Source of the DNA: Clostridia bacterium
Lineage (GTDB): Bacteria; Bacillota; Clostridia; Oscillospirales; CAG-272
DNA: 33,536 nucleotides
Direction of reading: 5' to 3'
NCBI GenBank assembly: GCA_017621415.1
Contig: JAGATD010000015.1
Span: 1-33,536 of the forward strand
Position 1 is the first letter of the stretch. Each line of letters begins with the position of its first letter. The notes beneath the pieces were generated by a model. That model did not search any database. It was not told the DNA's origin and saw only the letters and a list, made by a program, of their open reading frames with translations. This document shows positions 14,564 to 22,887 of the stretch, one piece after another. The translations under genes and the position numbers were made by a program.

Positions 14564-15697
14564 ATGGCAGGTCTTTCACTCAGACACATTTACAAGAAGT
14601 ATCCCGGCGGCGTTACTGCCGTATCCGACTTCAACCTTGAGATCAAGGATAAGGAGTTCCTTATCTTCGTTGGTCCTTCGGGTTGCGGTAAGTCCACCAC
14701 TCTTCGTATGATCGCAGGTCTTGAGGAGATTTCCGAGGGCGAGCTTTACATCGGTGACAGATACGTTAACGACATCGCTCCTAAGGACAGAGATATCGCG
14801 ATGGTGTTCCAGAACTATGCTCTTTATCCCCACATGACCGTTTTTGATAACATGGCATTCGGTCTTAAGCTTCGTAAGATTCCTAAGGAGGAGATCAAGC
14901 GCCGTGTTGAAGAGGCTGCCCGTATCCTTGACATTTCTCACCTTCTTGAGAGACGTCCCAAGGCTCTTTCCGGTGGTCAGAAGCAGAGAGTTGCGTTGGG
15001 CCGTGCTATAGTTCGTAACCCTGCGGTATTCCTTCTTGACGAGCCTCTTTCTAACCTTGACGCAAAGCTCAGAGCTTCGATGAGAACCGAGCTTACCAAG
15101 CTTCATAAGAAGGTTGAGACTACATTCATCTACGTTACTCACGACCAGGTCGAGGCTATGACAATGGCTTCACGTATCGTTGTTATGCGTGACGGTATTA
15201 TTCAGCAGGTTGATACTCCCCAGAACCTCTATGACTCTCCCTGCAATCTCTTCGTTGCGGGCTTCATAGGCACTCCTCAGATGAACTTCCTTACCGGTAA
15301 GCTTGTTAAGAAGGATAATGACCTTTATGCTATGCTCGGTACTACTCCTATCAAGCTTCCTGCTGATAAGGCAAACAACCCCGAGCTTAAGGAGTACATC
15401 GGCCAGGAGGTTATCTTCGGTGTTCGTCCCGAGGCTATTCACGATGAGCCTATGTATCTTCAGACCCTTGCTGACACCACAATGCAGGTTGACGTTGACG
15501 TAACCGAGCTTATGGGTGCTGAGATTTATCTCTACCTCGGCTTTGACGGTATGGAGGATGCTGCCAACGGTAAGAACATTATCGCAAGAGTTTCCTCTCG
15601 CTCCTCCGCAAGAGCAGGTGACAAGATCACAGTTGCTATCGACGCATCCCGTATCCACATCTTTGATAAGGATACAGAGAAGTGCATCTGCCACTAA
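14564..15697 (+). CDS. ugpC: Multiple-sugar ABC transporter ATP-binding protein (MsmX/UgpC type)
   Basis: This 377-residue ATPase of the CUT1 sugar importer family has Walker A GPSGCGKST (37-45), the signature LSGGQ (135-139), Walker B VFLLDE (155-160) and the THDQ switch near 193. A C-terminal TOBE-like regulatory domain covers about 240-377. No permease or binding-protein gene is nearby. In Firmicutes a single MsmX/UgpC-type ATPase often powers several sugar importers encoded elsewhere, and the highly-expressed style of codon use fits that. AAAAGGAG precedes the ATG. The upstream promoter is not obvious. The symbol could equally be msmX or msmK. Confidence 0.93.
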   Translation: MAGLSLRHIYKKYPGGVTAVSDFNLEIKDKEFLIFVGPSGCGKSTTLRMIAGLEEISEGELYIGDRYVNDIAPKDRDIAMVFQNYALYPHMTVFDNMAFGLKLRKIPKEEIKRRVEEAARILDISHLLERRPKALSGGQKQRVALGRAIVRNPAVFLLDEPLSNLDAKLRASMRTELTKLHKKVETTFIYVTHDQVEAMTMASRIVVMRDGIIQQVDTPQNLYDSPCNLFVAGFIGTPQMNFLTGKLVKKDNDLYAMLGTTPIKLPADKANNPELKEYIGQEVIFGVRPEAIHDEPMYLQTLADTTMQVDVDVTELMGAEIYLYLGFDGMEDAANGKNIIARVSSRSSARAGDKITVAIDASRIHIFDKDTEKCICH

Positions 15698-15736
15698 TAG
15701 CTTACTTAACAGCAACAGATTTTTAGCATTTTTTGC

Positions 15737-15763
15737 GCCGCCGAGGAGTGTATCTTCGGCGGC
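15737..15763. terminator. GC-rich hairpin after the ABC ATPase
   Basis: GCCGCCGA (15737-15744) pairs with TCGGCGGC (15756-15763). The stem is very stable, but only CTGCTTGTT follows, so termination may be partial or Rho-dependent. It may otherwise protect the mRNA 3' end. Confidence 0.5.
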
Positions 15764-15885
15764 CTGCTTGTTAGATACAGCATTTTAAATGTAAATAATT
15801 GATAACATTTTTGGATTTTTGGCAAACTTTTCTTTTTAAAACGCAAAATTATTTCAAAAAAGTTTGAAAAAAATTAATAATGCTA

Positions 15886-15915
15886 TTGACGAAAGCCTAT
15901 ATATTTTGTTATAAT
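15886..15915 (+). promoter_or_regulatory. Promoter of the coiled-coil gene
   Basis: TTGACG (15886-15891), an 18-bp spacer and TATAAT (15910-15915) predict a start near 15922. This excludes a coding start at 15933 with any useful leader. Confidence 0.75.
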
Positions 15916-15977
15916 AATAATGTTAAAATCCCGTGTATCGGAGAAAGAGGTACAAATCAGTGCGCGAAGGTGTTGAA

Positions 15978-17423
15978 ATGACGAAGAGGGAAAGACGCGA
16001 AAGAGCGCGTGACCTTCAGCTCTTCATTAGAGAAACACAGAAAAAAGTGAGCTATGAAATTGGACTCTACAGGGCATGCGCCAAGGGTGTCAATGAGGCT
16101 GCACGCGACTTCCAGAATGCTGACATAGCATACTCTAAAAAGCCAAGCGTAAGAAATTCCTCGGTTTATGAGGAAACAAAGGCGCATCTTCTCGAAAGCG
16201 CAGGCTCATATAAGAGAGCCGGTGCTCAGGTTGCCGCAACAGTAGATTCGATAAATGAGGCATATGCCGAGTTGATGCAGGTTTCTCAAAATGCGGCAAA
16301 GGTTAAAATGGATCTTGATAGGTATAACGCAACTGTTACCGAGAGTATAAGAAATATTCAAGCTATGATAGAGGGCGTTGAGATTGAAGACGCACCCAAG
16401 GAGGAAGAAACCATGATTGAGAAAAACAATACATACGAGCCCGCCAAGGAGACTCCCGCTCAGGAGAGCGCACCCGCATATGCATATAACGGAGCTGCAT
16501 ACGCGCCTCCAGCATACGCTCAGCCCGCATATCCCCACCCCGCTTATGCGCATCCCGCATATGCTCAGCCTGCGTATGCTCAGCCCCCCTATCCCGGTTA
16601 CGGATATGAGGCGCCCAAGGTTGCGCCTGTGTCTATCGACGTTTCCGCAATTGTAGAGAAGGCAATTGCCGCTACAATGGATAAGTTCTCTGAGGCGCTT
16701 GATAAGCGCATCGCTACATATATGGAGAATTATGACCTTAATCTTCCCGCCCAGTCCGGCAAGACCTACGGTGCAGGTGAGATTGCGGCAGTTGAGGCTA
16801 CCATCCTTGAGGATGAGCAGTTCCTCCTTGATAAGCTTACCGCTATGATGGAGAGCATCAAGTCTCTTACCGCTCAGGTTGCAGAGCTTTCTGCGGCATA
16901 TGCCGAGATTGCAAGCAGGAGCGCTGATGCTAACGAGCTTCAGAAGCAGACAAATGATATGCAGCGCCGTACCCTTCGTGAGCAGCAGGGTATCCAGGTC
17001 AGCCAGAGAGTTATTTCTCAGGACCAGATCGCAGTTGCGCAGAGTCAGGCCGCTCTCGCAGAGCAGCAGAAGGTTGTTCAGGAGCGCCAGCAGGCTATCA
17101 CAGAGGCTCAGGGCGCTATGGAGGAGACCCAGCGCGTTGTTGCTGAGAACCAGGCAACTCTCGAGGAGTCTATGAAGACTGTTATGCAGTCCCAGAAGGA
17201 TATTATCGCGGCTCAGCAGGCGCTTATGACCGGCAACGCAAAGAACGCAGAGGCGCAGGCAGAAATGGCTGCCCGTCAGGCAGAAACCCTCGCCCTTCAG
17301 AAAGAGGCTCTCACCTCTCAGAAGCAGGTTCTCCGCGACCAGAAGTCCACTCTCGAAAAGCAGAAGGATATGGCTTTAGTATCTCCCAAAAAGAAAGCGC
17401 CTAAGGCAGAGAGTGCGGAGTAA
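15978..17423 (+). CDS. PAY-repeat, Gln-rich coiled-coil protein
   Basis: A 481-residue protein in three parts. Residues 1-120 are charged and helical (KRERRERARDLQLFIRETQKK). Residues about 164-214 form a low-complexity linker with repeated PAYA/PAYPH units (YAQPAYPHPAYAHPAYAQ). From about 275 to the end is a long coiled coil rich in Gln, Glu and Ala, with an approximate period of LAEQQKVVQERQQAITEAQ. There is no signal peptide or membrane span. The start at 15978 follows GAAGGTG; a GTG at 15960 with GAGG is an alternative. Codon use suggests high expression. I do not recognise a family; a structural or scaffold role is only a guess. Confidence 0.72.
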   Translation: MTKRERRERARDLQLFIRETQKKVSYEIGLYRACAKGVNEAARDFQNADIAYSKKPSVRNSSVYEETKAHLLESAGSYKRAGAQVAATVDSINEAYAELMQVSQNAAKVKMDLDRYNATVTESIRNIQAMIEGVEIEDAPKEEETMIEKNNTYEPAKETPAQESAPAYAYNGAAYAPPAYAQPAYPHPAYAHPAYAQPAYAQPPYPGYGYEAPKVAPVSIDVSAIVEKAIAATMDKFSEALDKRIATYMENYDLNLPAQSGKTYGAGEIAAVEATILEDEQFLLDKLTAMMESIKSLTAQVAELSAAYAEIASRSADANELQKQTNDMQRRTLREQQGIQVSQRVISQDQIAVAQSQAALAEQQKVVQERQQAITEAQGAMEETQRVVAENQATLEESMKTVMQSQKDIIAAQQALMTGNAKNAEAQAEMAARQAETLALQKEALTSQKQVLRDQKSTLEKQKDMALVSPKKKAPKAESAE

Positions 17424-17454
17424 TATACATACCGGATGTGACATGTCACATAAG

Positions 17455-17487
17455 AAAAAACTACCGCAAAATTTGCGGTAGTTTTTT
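17455..17487. terminator. Bidirectional terminator
   Basis: AAAAAACTACCGC pairs with GCGGTAGTTTTTT between the convergent coiled-coil gene and spoVG. A perfect 14-bp palindrome TGTGACATGTCACA (17437-17450) lies just before it. Confidence 0.88.
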
Positions 17488-17506
17488 ATATACTTAGTTT
17501 CAGATA

Positions 17507-17815
17507 TCAGATAACAACGGCATCATCGAAGTCATTTGAGCTTTCGTCGTGCTCTGCTGCCACAAGCTGAACGTGGTAGGCGTCAATAACCGCCTCTTCA
17601 AGCTCTGTGCGGAATGATGCGTTTATGGGGTGAACAATGTCACGGTATGTTCCGTCGGGATTCTTTCTGGAGGGCATAACAATAAAGAATCTTTCGCGGG
17701 CATAAATAACCTTGATGTCGTGTACTGCAAGACAGTCGTCAAAGGTAACCGAAACGATAGCCTTCATAGGTCCCTCGTCAAAGAATTTTCTGATCTTGAT
17801 GTCTGTGATTTGCAT
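17507..17815 (-). CDS. spoVG: Septation regulator SpoVG
   Basis: A 102-residue member of the SpoVG family, a small nucleic-acid-binding regulator linked to asymmetric septation in Bacillus and to RNA and DNA binding in other Firmicutes. It has the family sequence MQITDIKIRKFF...MKAIVSVTFDDCLAVHDIKVI and the RNA/DNA-binding segment FIVMPSRKNPDGTYRDIVHPIN. AGGAAAGGAA precedes the start. A TATAAT is seen upstream, but I see no clear sigma-H site. It is divergent from murC. Confidence 0.96.
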   Translation of the reverse strand: MQITDIKIRKFFDEGPMKAIVSVTFDDCLAVHDIKVIYARERFFIVMPSRKNPDGTYRDIVHPINASFRTELEEAVIDAYHVQLVAAEHDESSNDFDDAVVI

Positions 17816-17976
17816 GAATGTAATTCCTTTCCTCTGTTGTAAGCATTTTTTGATTTATGCATATATTATAATATAATTTTATTAAGAATATTCGGGAATT
17901 TAGTAATATTTTTTACCAAAAATTGTTATTTTTTTCTTAATAAATTGTGTATCAGTTGTTAATCGGGAGGCAAATA

Positions 17977-19374
17977 ATGTCGAACACAAATCAAAAAAAG
18001 ACAAAACAAAAGTCAATGAGCCTGCGCTCTCTGTTAAAAAGGCGAGGATTGCACATACATTTTGTAGGGGTTGGCGGAGTATCTATGTATTCGCTTGCTG
18101 TCCTTTCGGAAAAAAACGGATATACCGTCAGCGGAAGCGATATGTTCGTAAACGAGCGGTGCAGACTTCTTGAGCTAAAGGGAATACCTGTATTTGCATG
18201 TCATTCTGAAGAAAATATCGGTTTGGCAGAGCTTATTGTTTATTCCCATGCGATACCGGAGGATAATCCCGAGCGCGCGGCTGCAAGGCTGAGGGGAATA
18301 CCGCAGTTTTCACGCGCGGAGTATCTCGGTGAGCTTATGTTAAAGTACAGGGAAAGAATTGGTGTGTCGGGTACTCACGGAAAGAGCACTACCGTAGCAA
18401 TTCTTGACAGAATTTTCACTTCCTCCGGCAGAAATCCGACAGTGCTTTCGGGTGCGGAGCTTGAGTCAGGCAGTCCTATCAGAGAGGGCGGCGAGACCTT
18501 AATATATGAGGCATGCGAGTACCGCGAGTCCTTTTTGTCCTTTTCGCCAAGTGTAGCCCTTGCTCTCAATCTGGAGCTTGACCATACCGACTGTTATGAA
18601 AATATACAGCAGCTAAGTGCCTCATTTGTCAAGGCTCTCTCCAGAGCTACAAGGCTGGCGGTTATAAACCTTGATGACGAAAATCTCAAAAGAATTTATC
18701 CCGAGATAAAAAAGAAAACCGATGTTGTAACCTTTGGTCAGGGGGCGGGAGCCGAATACAGCTACTTTATCAATTCCTTTAACGAGGGGGGATATAGGTT
18801 TTCACTATCGCACTTTGGCTCTGAGATTGGCAGATTTGAATTAAATGTCCTTGGGGTACATAATGTAATAAATGCGGTGGCAGCAATAGTTTTATCTCTT
18901 GAATGTGGGGTGCCCATAGAGCAGGTGCGTGAGGCTGTGGCAGCCTTTTCGGGAATACCCAGGCGCCTTGAGTGTATTGGCAGCCGCCACGGCAGAAAGA
19001 TATACTATGACTATGCCCACCACCCAACCGAGATTTCAGCAGGGATAAATACATTAAAAATGCTTCATAAAGAACCTCTTACGGTTGTGTTTAAGCCTCA
19101 CACATTTACCAGAACCCTTGCCCTCTGGGAGGATTTTTGCACATCGCTTTCACTTGCGGACAGGGTGCTGCTGACCGACATCTATCCCGCAAGAGAAAAG
19201 CCCATAGAGGGTGTAAATTCTAAGCGCCTTGCTGAGGACATAGGCAGGGGAGCTGAGTATTGCCCCGACCCTGAGGTTTTGTCAAGGCTTGACAGCCAGC
19301 ATATAAAAGGCCCTGTTGTGCTTATGGGAGCGGGGGACCTTGACTCGGTTAAATATGACATATTTAATAAATAG
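17977..19374 (+). CDS. murC: UDP-N-acetylmuramate--L-alanine ligase
   Basis: A 465-residue Mur ligase that adds L-alanine to UDP-MurNAc in peptidoglycan synthesis. The N-terminal UDP-binding motif is FVGVGGVSMYSLA (29-41). The ATP loop is GTHGKSTT (132-139). NLELDHTDCYENI, DYAHHPTEI and FKPHTFTRT follow in the Mur order, and DIYPAREKPIEGV is characteristic of MurC. It is slightly longer at the N-terminus than average because of a basic leader (SNTNQKKTKQKS). GGGAGG lies 6-7 nt before the ATG at 17977. The DUF523 gene follows after 8 bp. Confidence 0.95.
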   Translation: MSNTNQKKTKQKSMSLRSLLKRRGLHIHFVGVGGVSMYSLAVLSEKNGYTVSGSDMFVNERCRLLELKGIPVFACHSEENIGLAELIVYSHAIPEDNPERAAARLRGIPQFSRAEYLGELMLKYRERIGVSGTHGKSTTVAILDRIFTSSGRNPTVLSGAELESGSPIREGGETLIYEACEYRESFLSFSPSVALALNLELDHTDCYENIQQLSASFVKALSRATRLAVINLDDENLKRIYPEIKKKTDVVTFGQGAGAEYSYFINSFNEGGYRFSLSHFGSEIGRFELNVLGVHNVINAVAAIVLSLECGVPIEQVREAVAAFSGIPRRLECIGSRHGRKIYYDYAHHPTEISAGINTLKMLHKEPLTVVFKPHTFTRTLALWEDFCTSLSLADRVLLTDIYPAREKPIEGVNSKRLAEDIGRGAEYCPDPEVLSRLDSQHIKGPVVLMGAGDLDSVKYDIFNK

Positions 19375-19382
19375 GAATAAAA

Positions 19383-19814
19383 ATGAAAGAAAAAATACTT
19401 GTAAGCGCCTGCCTTTTGGGACTTCCTTGCAGATATGACGGCAAAAGCAAGCCCGAAGAGGGTATAATAGCCTTAATGGAAAAATACGAGCTTATACCCT
19501 TTTGTCCCGAGATTTACGGCGGGCTTGAAACCCCGAGAATTCCAAGCGAGAGGGTAGGGGATAAGGTCTTAATGAAAGACGGAAAAGACGTTACCGAAAA
19601 TTACAGCAGAGGCGCTGAGGGGGCGCTCTATCTATGTAAAACCTTAGGAATAAAAAAGGCGGTATTAAAAGAGCGCTCCCCCTCCTGCGGAAGCGGAAAA
19701 ATTTATGACGGCAGCTTTACCGGAACACTTAAAGACGGTGACGGTGTTACAGCCGAGCTGTTAAAGAAAAACGGTATTGAGGTTTTAGGCGAGAGTGATA
19801 CCTTGGCGCGATAA
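19383..19814 (+). CDS. DUF523 domain protein
   Basis: A 143-residue member of DUF523, a widespread family of unknown function. It has the conserved VSACLLGLPCRYDG (Cys10, Cys16), FCPEIYGGLETPR and the RSPSCGSGKIYDG motif; these cysteines could bind a metal or cluster. It is cytosolic and starts 8 bp after murC with AGGAAT upstream, so it is co-transcribed. No terminator is evident before the next promoter. Confidence 0.88.
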   Translation: MKEKILVSACLLGLPCRYDGKSKPEEGIIALMEKYELIPFCPEIYGGLETPRIPSERVGDKVLMKDGKDVTENYSRGAEGALYLCKTLGIKKAVLKERSPSCGSGKIYDGSFTGTLKDGDGVTAELLKKNGIEVLGESDTLAR

Positions 19815-19864
19815 AGCGAAATAAATTCTTTTTGACCATACAAACTGGCGGCAAAAACTTTCTA

Positions 19865-19893
19865 TTGACTTTTTTTGCTTATAGTAATATAAT
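19865..19893 (+). promoter_or_regulatory. Promoter of the metallophosphoesterase gene
   Basis: TTGACT (19865-19870), a 17-bp spacer and TATAAT (19888-19893) give a strong vegetative promoter about 25 bp before the ATG. Confidence 0.82.
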
Positions 19894-19919
19894 TGTAATG
19901 TAAAAAAGGAGACCGAAAA

Positions 19920-21020
19920 ATGGACTTTATGAAATTTGACCCTGCCGTATATGTTATCGGCGAGGAATACGAGATAGCTGTTGCCCTTTTGGAATACGGT
20001 CTTGTTACCGTAAGAGTTGGCGACGAAATATATTATGAGGATAACTCGGGAGTTTTGCCCACCGAGAAGCTTTACGCAAGGATAAGAATTCCGCAAGCTG
20101 CTCTTAACAGCGCGGGAGCTTACACCGTTGTGTACAGAAAGACTATCGAGCGTAAGAGCTATTGGTCAACTCTCGGTGAGGAAGAGACCGCTTCTTACAG
20201 CTTCAAGGCCCCGAGACAGGGCAAAAAACTTAACATTTATCATATCTCCGATGTGCACTACTTCTTTGAGTCGGCAAAAAGGGTTGCCTCCTATTTCGGC
20301 GAGGATGTTGACATTTATATTTTTAACGGCGATATCGGAGAGGTACAGACAGACGAGGACTACCTTGCCGTGTGCCGACTTGTAGGTGAGATTGCCGGCG
20401 GAAGCATTCCTGTTCTGTTTGTCAGAGGAAACCATGATACAAGAGGACATCTCCCCGAAAAATATACCGATTATTTCCCTGCAAACGGAAAAAATACATA
20501 CTTTACCGCTAAAGTCGGAGATTTAAATCTTGTTTGTCTTGACCTTGGAGAGGATAAGCCGGATGAACACACGGTTTACGGCGGTTACAACAACTTCCAT
20601 GCTTTCAGACTTCGTGAGACCGCATTTTTAAGGGAGCTTTTATCAAAGGGCGAAAAATTTGACATGGCGGTTTGTCATATTGCACCTGCGGTAAACAATG
20701 CGGTGTCTGACGGAGATGAATTTAATATTGAGGCTGAGCTTTATGAAGAGTGGAACATAATTCTCTCGGAGCTCGGAGTCCGTGTAATGCTCTCAGGTCA
20801 TATGCATAAAGCATTGGTTTTTGAAAAGAATGATAAAAGAAGCATGAGGGCTCATAATTTCCCTATAATCATAGGCTCTGTTATGGATGATGATTACCGA
20901 CAGGGTGCGGCACTCGTGCTGTCGGAGGATAATCTAAAGGTTAAATTCACCGACGCAGAGCACAATACGACAGAAGAATATGATATTAATCTTCCTATGG
21001 GAAGTGTTATAAAAAAATAA
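19920..21020 (+). CDS. Calcineurin-like metallophosphoesterase with N-terminal beta domain
   Basis: A 366-residue two-domain protein. Residues 1-98 form a beta-sandwich-like region (EIAVALLEYGLVTVRVGDEIYYE) like the FN3-type domain of purple acid phosphatases. The catalytic domain has the metal ligands in order: Asp111 and His113 (ISDVHY), Asp138 (NGDIG), GNHD (170-173), His in VCHIAP and SGHMHK. It lacks a signal peptide, so it should be cytosolic, unlike most purple acid phosphatases. AAGGAG precedes the ATG. The substrate is unknown; cyclic nucleotides or phosphoesters are possible. Confidence 0.9.
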   Translation: MDFMKFDPAVYVIGEEYEIAVALLEYGLVTVRVGDEIYYEDNSGVLPTEKLYARIRIPQAALNSAGAYTVVYRKTIERKSYWSTLGEEETASYSFKAPRQGKKLNIYHISDVHYFFESAKRVASYFGEDVDIYIFNGDIGEVQTDEDYLAVCRLVGEIAGGSIPVLFVRGNHDTRGHLPEKYTDYFPANGKNTYFTAKVGDLNLVCLDLGEDKPDEHTVYGGYNNFHAFRLRETAFLRELLSKGEKFDMAVCHIAPAVNNAVSDGDEFNIEAELYEEWNIILSELGVRVMLSGHMHKALVFEKNDKRSMRAHNFPIIIGSVMDDDYRQGAALVLSEDNLKVKFTDAEHNTTEEYDINLPMGSVIKK

Positions 21021-21118
21021 GAAAGGGTAAGTAAAAAATGCTTGACGACAGTCGAAGTTGTAAACAAAACTTAACAAAAACACATATTTCGGCTTGGCTA
21101 AGAGTATAAATTGCCCTG

Positions 21119-21140
21119 CGCCTTGCCGAAAGGAAAGGCG
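21119..21140 (+). promoter_or_regulatory. Hairpin overlapping the mgtE ribosome binding site
   Basis: CGCCTT (21119-21124) pairs with AAGGCG (21135-21140) directly before AAAAA-ATG. The purine-rich ribosome binding site AAAGGAAAGG lies in the loop and 3' arm. Folding could limit translation. No known Mg2+ riboswitch fold is apparent in this short leader. Confidence 0.4.
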
Positions 21141-21145
21141 AAAAA

Positions 21146-22546
21146 ATGACAGAAAAGGAATTCACCCTTGAGGGTCTTTCGGAAGAGCTTTCGGAAACTG
21201 CCGAGAGAGTTGTAGACCTGATAAAGGAAAAAAATTACACAGAAGTAAAGAAAATTGCAACAGAGCTGCCCGCGCCCGATATAGCAGAGATTTATGCGGA
21301 GATACCGATAGAAATTGAAACTCTGTTTTTCCGTCTGCTTCCCAAGGAGCTTGCGGCAGAGACCTTTGTTGAAATGGACACCGAGGACCAGCGCAGACTT
21401 ATTGATTCCTTTACCGATACTCAGCTTTATGACATTCTCTCGGAGATGTATATTGACGATACGGTTGATATTATTGAGGAAATGCCTGCCACAGTAGTCA
21501 AGAGGATATTAAAGAATACCTCTAAAGAGGACAGAGCCACAATAAATACTATATTAAATTACCCTAAGGACTCTGCCGGAACGGTTATGACCACCGAGTA
21601 TGTGCGCTTTAAGGCTGAAATGACGGTTGGTGCGGCTCTCTCGCATATAAGAAAGGTTGCGATAGATAAGGAAACGATTTACACCTGCTATGTAACCGAT
21701 GAAAACAGACACCTTTTAGGCATTGTTACCGCAAAGGACCTGCTTATCTCCGACCCCGAAACGGTAGTCGGCTCTATAATGGACGATGCGGTAATTTCGG
21801 TAAGCACCCACGATGATAAGGAGGAGGTTGCGCTTCTTCTTGACCGTTACGGATTTCTTGCCATGCCTGTTGTGGATAACGAAAACCGCCTTGTGGGTAT
21901 TATCACCGTTGACGACGCTATTGAGGTTATTAAAGAGGAGTCCGAAGAGGACTTTGCCAAAATGGCGGCTATCACCCCCAGCGAAACACCTTATCTTAAG
22001 ACTAATGTATTCGATATTTGGAAGGCGAGAGTTCCTTGGCTTCTTATATTGATGATTTCTTCAACCATATCCAGCGCGATACTTGCGGGCTTTGAGGCAG
22101 CGCTCCCCGCGGTTCTTGTGCTCTTTGTGCCTATGATAATGGGTACGGGAGGAAACTCGGGCGGTCAGTCCTCGGTTACGGTAACACGAAGCATATCTCT
22201 TTCTGAGGTTGATTTTTCGGATTTACCTAGAGTTTTCTGGAAGGAATTAAGAGTAGGAATTCTTTGCGCTGTGGCTTTGGGAGTTGTTACATTCGGCAAG
22301 GTTATGCTTATAGATGGGCTGCTGCTCGGAAATAGTGCGATTGATTTAACCGTATCACTTGTTGTGGCAATTTCACTTTCTTTAACTATCATAGCGGCAA
22401 AGGTTATCGGCGCTGTGCTGCCCCTGCTTGCCAAAAAAATAGGTCTCGACCCTGCTGTTATGGCATCTCCCCTTATTACCACCCTTGTTGATGCTATATC
22501 GCTTATAATCTATCTCTTCTGTGCAAGAGGAATACTGAATATATAA
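21146..22546 (+). CDS. mgtE: Magnesium transporter MgtE
   Basis: A 466-residue Mg2+ channel. Residues about 1-130 form the acidic helical MgtE N domain. Two CBS domains lie at about 135-255 (TAKDLLISDPETVVGSIMDDAV, VVDNENRLVGIITVDDAIEV) and sense cytosolic Mg2+. A plug helix and five membrane spans (about 285-466) complete the subunit. The pore signature MGTGGNSGGQS is at about 331-341. It works as a dimer in the membrane. A possible hairpin covers the ribosome binding site. The dispersed repeat begins 9 bp after the stop and may supply the terminator. Confidence 0.95.
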   Translation: MTEKEFTLEGLSEELSETAERVVDLIKEKNYTEVKKIATELPAPDIAEIYAEIPIEIETLFFRLLPKELAAETFVEMDTEDQRRLIDSFTDTQLYDILSEMYIDDTVDIIEEMPATVVKRILKNTSKEDRATINTILNYPKDSAGTVMTTEYVRFKAEMTVGAALSHIRKVAIDKETIYTCYVTDENRHLLGIVTAKDLLISDPETVVGSIMDDAVISVSTHDDKEEVALLLDRYGFLAMPVVDNENRLVGIITVDDAIEVIKEESEEDFAKMAAITPSETPYLKTNVFDIWKARVPWLLILMISSTISSAILAGFEAALPAVLVLFVPMIMGTGGNSGGQSSVTVTRSISLSEVDFSDLPRVFWKELRVGILCAVALGVVTFGKVMLIDGLLLGNSAIDLTVSLVVAISLSLTIIAAKVIGAVLPLLAKKIGLDPAVMASPLITTLVDAISLIIYLFCARGILNI

Positions 22547-22555
22547 AAAAGTAAA

Positions 22556-22879
22556 GGGGGCGTCTCATTAAAAATTCAAGCAAATCAAAGATTTTACCTA
22601 AAAAAACTCGGTTATAATCAGATAAAAATTGAATTTTTAATGAGAACACACCTAGGGCTTGGCGGATTTAGAGCAGAAATCGTCGGCTGACGAGCGAGAA
22701 TCGTATATAGATACGATGAGCGAGGAAACGGCGATAAAACAAAAAACTTAATAAAACGGAGAAAACCGCAGGTTTTCAACCCTGATTTTCTCCCTAAGTA
22801 TAAAACACACGGTAGAAGCAGAGATTTTTTTCTTTACTTCTACCGTTTTTGTTTGTTTATGCCTAAATGCGACAGCCCC
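22556..22879 (+). repeat. Dispersed hairpin repeat, copy 2 (complete, 324 bp)
   Basis: The element starts GGGGGCGTCTCATTA and ends TAAATGCGACAGCCCC, which are imperfect inverted ends. Inside, in order, are a perfect 16-bp stem (22564-22579 with 22629-22644), a 7-bp outer pairing (ATCGTCG near 22679 with CGGCGAT near 22730) enclosing the hairpin ATCGTAT-atag-ATACGAT, the stem GGAGAAAA/TTTTCTCC, and a 10-bp stem (22809-22818 with 22837-22846) followed by a T-rich run. It has no coding capacity. It lies exactly between mgtE and the stop of the convergent esterase gene, 8-9 bp from each. I do not see a clear target-site duplication. It looks like a non-autonomous element or a structured RNA. Confidence 0.8.
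22809..22859 (+). terminator. Terminator-like hairpin within repeat copy 2
   Basis: ACGGTAGAAG pairs with CTTCTACCGT and is followed by TTTTTGTTTGTTT. The same hairpin is at 195-243 in copy 1. It would end plus-strand transcripts from mgtE or from the repeat. Confidence 0.65.
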
Positions 22880-22887
22880 TGTTAAAA

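Noticed and set aside
16206..16560. Minus-strand frames opposite the PAY-repeat region
   Set aside because: The repetitive coding DNA gives open frames on the other strand. There is no start signal or domain.
17437..17450. Perfect palindrome TGTGACATGTCACA resembling a Crp/Fnr site
   Set aside because: It lies between two convergent genes, just before a terminator, and the half-site spacing is 4 rather than 6. A promoter role is unlikely.
17977..19814. murC plus DUF523 as a novel pathway
   Set aside because: MurC is a housekeeping enzyme, and linkage to one small unknown gene is not enough to claim a new system.
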